From Wyeomyia smithii (Eukaryota; Arthropoda; Insecta; Diptera; Culicidae): a stretch of 64,000 nucleotides of DNA. The translations under genes and the position numbers were made by a program. Below are positions 56,667 to 64,000 of the stretch, piece after piece (the stretch's first letter is position 1; each line of letters starts with the position of its first letter). The DNA lies in contig NC_073695.1 of the NCBI RefSeq assembly GCF_029784165.1, positions 97,631,485 to 97,695,484 of the forward strand, written 5' to 3'. A model generated the notes under the pieces. That model ran no database searches, had not been told where the DNA came from, and saw only the letters and a program-made list of their open reading frames with translations.

Positions 56667-57886
56667 CATACAGGTAATGCAAAAATTCTGAGTTTTGGCA
56701 AACAAATGAATTAAACAACTTATATCTTCAAGATTTGTATTCACTGGCTCAATGGGCTGTGAAGCTCCCGTCTTATTTGTATAAATTATTGACACACTTC
56801 TATATTAATTGATGAGGAAGTTGATGACATAAAAAAGTTGATATGTCAGCGAAAATAAGATAGTGAAGTCTACCGCTGAATTTTTCTAACTAATTAATAT
56901 TGCTATTTTATTTTTCACTTGTACTCTAACTTGTGTCGACGGAAAGCATGAGTTAGTTTCCGCTTGCCAATATTCGATCTGAACAGTGTAACCAGAAAAC
57001 TTATATTCGTTTTTGAAATACAGTCAAATTTCGCTCGTTGGGCTATGTTTAGTTGGGCTACGTTTAAGTTGGGCTCCCGCTCGTTGGGTTATAGCCCAAC
57101 TAAATCGAAGCCAAACATCATTTCTGATAACGTTGAATTTCGTTTGAGGGGTTTGTAGATGCATTTTAACGCAGAAAGTAGAATTAATTCAAATAAAAAC
57201 TAATGAAGCTGAGTATAAATGTAAACAAACAATATTTTAATCAATTGTCAGAGAAACAATAAAAGTTTTGTGGCTTAATAATGCAACGTAGAGCTATGCC
57301 TATTTTTGAAAGTATTTGAGAACACGTTATTATTGAGCACTCCTTTTTGGCTTTAAATGTGTGGCTTAAGTAAAACAAATTTCGAATTTGGCCCTATGCT
57401 GCGCTTGGCTCAGATTTTGACAGTTCGTTTGGCTCACAACATTCTCTCTATTTATTTCTCCATCTAAGTTTTGCTAGTGCAAATAGACTTGTGCGATATT
57501 TATACTGACAGTGGCAGCTTTTAAGTGGTTCCAGCTCGTATCAACTAACTGGCATCTCTATCCGATTTGCTTTGCTTTATCGCAGCAAACATCGCAGCGG
57601 TTCTACAATGTGTGGGCTCCACTGACACTGACAGACAGCATAATATAGCGTATGAGAAGTGATGGTGATCTCGTGTACACATTGAGATGTTAGCCCTTGT
57701 AACATGGCGCGATGTCAGCTAGCTGGTCCGTGTGCATAAAAGAATATCGATACAAATATCGCGGTTTTCAGTATCGATACGGTCTGGTATCGGACGCTTG
57801 TGTATCGATTTAAAAAATTGAAATATCGCCTCGAAAGTATCGATATTTCCGATACCGATACAATATCGCCCATTGCTATGCCCGGT

Positions 57887-60800
57887 GCAATTTTATCTAT
57901 TTTCGAAAAATTCCTCTAACTTAGTCAAAACTCAATCAAATTTAATCAAACAATTTTGAAAAAAGAAAAACATCTTCAATTAACTTAAAGTAAACTGAAT
58001 TAAGTGTAAATTACGTTGAATTTTAAGAACTGAGTAATTTTGATATAGGCTCGAAAAATTTCTTTTTCAACAATTATTATTCCATACCATAAGTGTGATA
58101 CTGATAATTTAGCAGGGAATTGTTGAAAACAAACTTAGTAAACCTTATCTCGTGTGCCAAATTGAATAGATTTTAACCTGAAATATCGTTATTTTCACTT
58201 CCAAAATAGCTGTGTTTGAATATAGTTATTTTCACTTCCAAAATAGTGTTTTCATAAGAACGGTAGTGTCAGCTTGAGGTGTTTCCGAGTGCATTCTTCG
58301 GATCCCCGAAATGGGTTTGACTGAATCGAACCTGGCACCGAGGGTTTCGCTATCGATTTTGCGGGATGCTACATCCTGAGTGTGCTTCATATGTTCCTGG
58401 TTTTGAGTAATAGCAAACTATATCAGTACCGAATATTTTTATTCATGCAGAGCACTATAAGCATGCATAAAAGATAAGACAACGCAACGTAAAGCAGTGC
58501 AAAGCCGCTTGCAGAATCCGGGAAATGCCAATGTTGCCATGATGGTGGAGAAAAGAAAAGAGGGGGGTGAGATTACAGCTCCCCTTTTCGTTTTGAGAGT
58601 TCAGTTAAGCGGCATACACAGTGGCAGACACTGCGAATCGACATTCGGGGGCCGTTTAGATTAATAAGAAATTTCCAGTTGCAAGGAAACCCAACTGCTG
58701 CTGCATCGATCTACCATATGGACTCAACATTTTTTTTACATCCTACCATAGTGCCTTTGAAGCTGAGGAAGCAGTTTGTTTCGCTCATGAATCGAAAATG
58801 GGGTTTAGCCGGAGGCGGAAGCATCGTTCCTCACAATTTATGCATGTGCGTGTGAATTAGTGTGGATGAGTTACAGTCAGTACCGCAATACGGACTGTTT
58901 TCTGCGTCACAGTGGAGTAGGTACATGTTACGGTTTGCCACGGCCGGGACGTAACGAGTATGTGAGCGCAAGTCACTACTGTCGTCCTTGCGGGGCAAGA
59001 TACTTCTGCAATAGGCACTGTTGAAATACTGTACCGTCGAGGCTGCTTCTGGAAAGTATCTTGTTTGGCGTAAGCTGATATATGTATGCACTGAATGGAG
59101 AATGTTTTTTTTTACCCTGCCATTGCTGGCGGGATTCACAGGACGACGGTTTGTTTTCACTAGTAGTAACAAGGGGTCTTAAAGAATAAATATGCTCTTG
59201 CAGCTTCAAAATTAGGAACTTAGTTTTAGATTAGAGAAGGTAATATAGAGTTTCATATCGTTTAATAATTTCGAAGCAACTACTAAATGTGGTTTTTAGA
59301 TATCCTTATTTCTTATTTATAGATAATAATATGTTTCTCTTTTTTCTATTTACAGGTAAGTTCATGATAGATTTCACACTCCCTGTTGTGAACGTTTGGG
59401 TGAGTTTGAAACGCGCCAATTATTTTTCTCACGTAATGCTTTTTCAAGTATTCTCTTAAAAAAATCAGAATTTCGAAAATGCGTCGAGACTCAGGAAAAC
59501 TTAGTTTTAGTTTAGAGCATATCATAAATCTGAACTCTTATACCACATCGTAAACTATTTTAAGAATCAACAGGGTTTCGATTTCATATCATCCTCCAAT
59601 ATGGCAAGCAGCTTGAAAAAGCTGAAAAGCTTTTCTATTTCCAACACTTCGAAACTCAAATACAAGTCCAATTAAACGTTGCTTCATTCTTTGCCTCAAC
59701 CAATCGACACATCACTGAGTAACATAATATCATCATCAGTGAAAAAATGCTCTCTGTCAACTGAAAACAAGTAATAATTCATCTCGAAAACCTCCTTGAT
59801 TGAGTGCCATTTGTGCCGGTTCTTCGAGCTGCAGTACTCTATTACAAAGACGGTGACGACGACGACGACAGGCAAGTCCACATCGCATTCAGTCACCAGC
59901 GAACGCTAGCGTATCACATTGCACACAGTGCAGTCCACAACCGGTATCGGATCCGCATTTTGCTTCTGCAACCGTCATAAGACTTTTCTTCGCACACGGA
60001 AACTCGTCATCGAGAACCCTTAGAGCGCGAAGCAAAGCAAACAAGCTGGCAAATTTTATTAAATATTCAATACAGTCCTTCTGATTTTTCCTCCAGCTTC
60101 TAAGCTTCTTTTGCCGCAGTCAGCTACGTAAACTTACGGTTTGATATTCAGAAAAGCCTGGCTTCTATTTTTCCGTTACAGAAAGCTTGCTTACCTCCCT
60201 CAAGCCACCACGACCTGATACCAGACAAGTGTCGAATAGAGTGCTTGTTTAATACACATATACACACAAAGCAGTCAGTAGCACTGGGTTCGCATAGACG
60301 ATGACTCAAGGACTACAATGGTAAACTTTGTTTACCACAATTTACTCTAGCACAGCTTTCTTTCTCTGATATTGGCGGGATAGGTTTACTGGTTTACAAC
60401 GAACGAGTTTCAAGCTCACCAGACTGGAGCTGGAACCGTTATTGGTGCTGCACCATTTCAATCGCAATATGATGGCACAGTGGGTCTCACTATCAGTTAA
60501 GTAAAAGTTTAGTTGCATATTAACTTCCGTATCAATTGTAATTACTTGAATGGTGGTATATGTACATACTTAATATTGGGTATATGAGTTATATCTTCAA
60601 ATATTTTTCCTTGTATCACCCATTGTGCATTTCATGGGCTCCAAGAGTAAAAAATGAGTGAAAATAAGGTTTGTTTACTGAAATGTTAACTACCTGTTCC
60701 AAGCAACGAAATTACCATCGGTATTTCATTCTATACAACAAATGCGCCGTTGTTCCAGGAAATCTCACAAACACTGCCCAAGCTTGAACAAATTCGAGCT

Positions 60801-61833
60801 GCCGGGAGTGTGTAAGGGTATTAATATTTTATGCGACGTTCAGATACTTTAATTTGCACCAAAATATTAGAACTTTCCTCACCAGTTGATGATCGAATAA
60901 GTTACCATTTACCTGCAAGGACACTTTTGCAGGCTGTCAGCTTGATGGAAAATTTGCATTGCTTTATAACCAGCCCACGCAAGGGATTCCTTTCATCATA
61001 CATTATTCCATGCAAATTGCTCAAGAGCCAAGGGTCGATGGACATTATAAAGCCAGCAGCACAGGAACAACCGGCACAGGGCCCTCTGCGTTGCATTCAA
61101 AATCAAAAGATGAAGTTGCGCCCAGGGAAATTTATCGAACTTCGGCAACGATAGCAGTAGCCGTTGTGTTGGAAGGTGATTAGCAAAGGACTTTACACCG
61201 GTGCGAGCGCGCAGAATTGATCACCCTTTCGAGGCTCCCGCAGCCGCTGCTCGGGAATTTCTGATGCTGTGGTCGGTGTGCCCAACCAGCACCCGCACGT
61301 GTGCCTCTTTGACGTGGATGTGGAGGAAGAAGCGCACGGTGAAACTATTAAAATATTAATCAAGTTACATGACAGCGCTTGCTATTGACATTATGAGAGC
61401 TTTCATCGAGCGTCGAATTTCATCGACATCCATTAACTGACACGCGTTGGTGCATTTCATGCCGATACCGAAGAAGTTTAACAATTGTTGAGCGCTGTGA
61501 AATTCGATCTTTATTGTATAACGTGTGAAAATTATGCCGATTTTTGTTGACGCTGATTAAACTCATATGAGGTGTTAGGAGAAAAAAACAATCGTGGTAA
61601 TCCAAGGTTTTATATCTAAAGTTTCTATAGTGAGTTATTAGAAAATAGTACAAGAAATCTAAGCACACTTCAATGATTTTTAATAATTTCACCATCTAAG
61701 GTTTCTTCACTGCACTGTTGCTGGCATTCTTGAAGATTGAGTAAACAATCAATGCTCAGTTATGCATCCGAAATCCAATTTTATGTTTTGGGTTTATACT
61801 CGTTTTAAAGAGTCAGTTCAGACAAAAATAGTA
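57887..61833. other. No recognisable gene; possible host intron
   Basis: About 4 kb. Short frames (58,831-59,209 and 59,696-59,896 minus; 60,831-61,183 plus) lack domains. The only notable signal is a recursive-splice-site-like sequence at 59,331-59,361. No transposon ends were identified. Confidence 0.4.
59331..59361 (+). promoter_or_regulatory. Recursive splice site candidate
   Basis: A pyrimidine-rich run (tttctcttttttctattta) leads directly to CAG (59,353-59,355) followed immediately by GTAAGT (59,356-59,361). This is the joined acceptor/donor used at ratchet points in long insect introns. No exon was recognised on either side within the window, which is what a ratchet point deep in an intron would look like. 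Confidence 0.45.
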
Positions 61834-62830
61834 GGAGGTTGTATCCAAGACACGACCGCATAACTGACGTAGAACTACACACACTATCAATAAATGCATT
61901 GTTGAGTTACATGTTTAGTTCCCCAAGGAAGGCAGTTTCCTGTTCAAAATTGGATATCGTCAGTTTGATTCAATACCAATTCATTGCTTCAAGAAAACGT
62001 GTTTGAAAATTAGCGCTATTTTTCCATTCCGCCATTCCGTGAAAACTTCAAGTTTTAGGAATTTCCATTTTTTAACCTGTTTAGGTCTATTATTATGTGC
62101 ATATAATGAGCAAGTTATACGAGTTGTAACCCTATTTTGTCGTCTTTGTTGGGACAATTTATTTTGAGCTGTAAAAGCATATACTTATAACTCTGAATTT
62201 TGAAACGGGTCTTTGTGAGATGAAACTTAATAGTGTTTGGCATAGTTGCCATTTAAAACTCAAAACTGCAAAATTTTGCATTTGTGCTGCCCCGACAGTG
62301 GGGGTATAAGGCACTCTGAAAACACACACTTAAGAAGCTGTTTTCACATTTAGAAAATTGAACGATCGCGGCAGATGTTAATTGCCAGGATCCAGTACAG
62401 AACGCTTGCTAGTATTGTTGCCAAAAATAATTATTCTCAAACTATTTGTTTATTTACCTTGAGAAAGCCAGTTTGCTATTCAAATTCTGTTATCCTGATC
62501 GCAACCTTTGTGCTGCTCCGACAGCGATGGAGAAATGGCACTCTGACAACACACACTGGAAAAAACGCGCTGCTGCTGTGACATGTGACGAACCGGGCAA
62601 GTAATTTGTTTGAGCCGAAAGCAAATTCGGAAAGCCAGCTGATACCGACGCAACCAGTTACTGCTACTGGCACAACCCGCTACGCTACTATTTTATATTG
62701 GACCGTCCGTCCGTCTCACCTTCCACCAAAAGAATGTAACTAATTTAACCAGAAACACTCTTATAAAACCTAAAGGTGCTCTAAAATAGGCTCCGCCTTT
62801 TTATTAAGTTTCACCACATTCTTTCATCTT
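61834..62830 (-). mobile_element. Promoter-bearing repeat, reverse-oriented relative
   Basis: Reading the minus strand, the tail 'tgcggtcgtgtcttggatac' and 'aacctcctac' (complement of 61,834-61,880) matches the tail of the 9,644-15,668 element. Upstream are two stem-loop units ('CCCCCACTGTCGGGGCAGC', complement of 62,287-62,305, and one near 62,515). Further upstream is the second-type promoter at 62.7 kb, preceded by 'aaaggcggagcctatttta', which parallels 'aaaggcgtggcctatttcg' in copy 1. The outer end is not defined, so the right limit is approximate. Confidence 0.6.
62704..62765 (-). promoter_or_regulatory. Core promoter of the reverse-oriented relative
   Basis: On the minus strand: TATAAG starting at 62,765, ACATTC initiator with A+1 at 62,735 (30 bp on), and GGACG at 62,708-62,704 (+28). 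Confidence 0.6.
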
Positions 62831-64000
62831 CTTAGATTAGAGATTCCGTAATTCGTACTTAATTTTTGTAACCAGCGAAAAAAACGATGGTGCTCTTACA
62901 CACGCAACGATACAACCTGTATCTTGTTGCGGTTTGGAACGTCAAGCGATTTCTTCTGCTCACTGTTGCGTGTAAAGAATATATCTGAAGAAGTATTCGT
63001 TTCCAAAAATCAAGTTTAACCAATAGCCACCAGGTGGATGGGAAAAGGTTTATCAATAGAGACGAACCAACTTGAAGCTGGAAACCTCTTTAATAGAGAC
63101 AAGACCTCCAAAAAGCTCTTTCATATTTTCCGTGGAGCTGCGCTTGTCCGTATTTCGCGTCGTAGTGGTTTGTTGTCTCGATAGTCCGGTTGGAGGTGGT
63201 TTTGGGTGGCTGTGAAACCATGCAAATTTCTCCAGATTTATTCGTTTTCGGTCCCCCTGCTTTCATATTTTGAGATCCGGTCATATGATGATCTTTTGCA
63301 TTTTGTAAGTTCGCAGTTTATTTTTCACTGAATGAAGAGGCTTCCTGTGTCGAGAACTCTTACAACAATCAAATTAACAGTAAACTTCGTATCGAAGTGA
63401 ATATTCCACTTCCAATTCCAAATTTAATATCTTTTCACTTACATGACATCACAAATGTTAAATTTTCCAACTTCCTGCATCGCAAATTTTAGCTCTATCA
63501 GATAAATCAGCGGTAACGTTTCATACAATGCACTTCAATAGGTACCTACACACCTACACACTTTTTTCAATTGTCTTTCATTGACTTTGTTTTGACTGCC
63601 TTTTATGAGGCGTTCATTCGACAACCTACTGCTCGAACAAGCAACCTTTCGCTCTCAATCCGACCGATGATGTTTTACTACCTCTGAAACTGATACAGTA
63701 AAAAAGCATGATGCTAGAAGAAATTGTTCCAACTGAGAACGAGAAAAGTGGGCAATTCGTCGAAACTATAGTGTTTGATTAGAAGTGACGTTCAGATGGT
63801 TCATTTACAGCATGAATTCTACTTCTCAAAGCGAAAATATTGCACCATGATTCGAAATATCAATTTTTATTTCATTTGCTACTTGTGGTATAAGAGAAAT
63901 AGGCTAACTGCCAGTTTTCTGCAAGATGGTCTAAGGATTTCCTGGAGTGCTGCGCTGGAAGTTAAGCGATATAGTATGCAAAACAAAATATTTTACCATT
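62831..64000. other. No recognisable gene
   Basis: Two minus-strand frames of about 65 codons (62,859-63,056 and 63,090-63,284) have no recognisable domain. Nothing else noted. Confidence 0.4.

Larger units (their letters stand above)
53400..57878. mobile_element. hAT element rich in TATCGATA, host to another hAT
   Basis: Ends TAGCATTGGGCGATA (left) and TAGCAATGGGCGATA (right, reversed). An 8-bp duplication with one mismatch is present (tggccggt 53,392-53,399; tgcccggt 57,879-57,886). Dense 'gtatcgatac' palindromes lie in the first 120 bp and last 130 bp. Without the nested element it is about 2 kb. A 69-codon plus-strand frame at 53,582-53,788 ('LVRDHRLAPDSEYGTIAKSL') is unassigned. Confidence 0.78.

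Noticed and set aside
57022..57120. 'CAGTCAAATTTCGCTCG' preceded by TA, with repeated 'gttgggcta', looking like a pogo-type MITE end
   Set aside because: I could not find the matching inverted end or a second TA downstream, so the element cannot be delimited.

Overview
This window looks like gene-poor, transposon-saturated DNA from a culicine mosquito, most likely Aedes. That is an inference from the mix of families: a tRNA-type SINE resembling Aedes Feilai, RTE, Jockey and I-clade LINEs, Penelope-like elements, and many hAT, PIF/Harbinger, Tc1/mariner and pogo-type relics. It also fits the long AT-rich stretches with no host exon I can recognise. I see no host protein-coding gene, rRNA or canonical tRNA gene. 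The only intact long reading frames are the two ORFs of one I-clade LINE.

Layout. 1-4.2 kb: unique-looking DNA with a SINE-like relic and a small hAT MITE. 4.2-16.3 kb: the most unusual part. Three copies of an unnamed repeat (4.23-5.94, 11.76-13.0, 13.1-15.2 kb) and a related larger element (9.64-15.67 kb) carry TATA/Inr/DPE-type Pol II core promoters at conserved spacing. A fourth, reverse-oriented relative lies at about 61.83-62.8 kb. The 9.64-15.67 kb element has split a 125-bp tandem array, and in turn contains a SINE with a perfect 18-bp target duplication plus two of the smaller copies. 16.3-21.2 kb: decayed pogo-like, Tc1-like, DD37E-mariner-like and RTE pieces; two of the transposases contain short GT-AG introns. 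26.0-29.8 kb: a truncated Jockey LINE interrupted by a 3-kb element that holds a perfect 83-bp palindrome.

30.0-38.9 kb: an old insertion bounded by a 25-bp direct repeat. It contains a hAT element carrying RTE fragments and a full-length, apparently intact I-clade LINE (32,166-38,055) with a 15-bp target duplication. 38.9-40.5 kb: two TA-flanked minisatellite MITEs and a PIF/Harbinger-type MITE inside a SINE-like repeat. 45.4-50.2 kb: two Penelope-like copies joined head to head as one inverted dimer with a shared 13-bp flanking duplication; one copy is interrupted by a hAT MITE. 50.3-57.9 kb: nested hAT, RTE and mariner relics, including a 2.5-kb hAT inside a 4.5-kb hAT. 57.9-64 kb: mostly unannotatable DNA with a good recursive-splice-site candidate at 59,355/59,356, which would fit a long host intron on the + strand.

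The elements form a readable stratigraphy of insertions. Exact target duplications date the LINE, SINE and several hAT events as later than their hosts. All names are from reading motifs and ends; no database search was possible.
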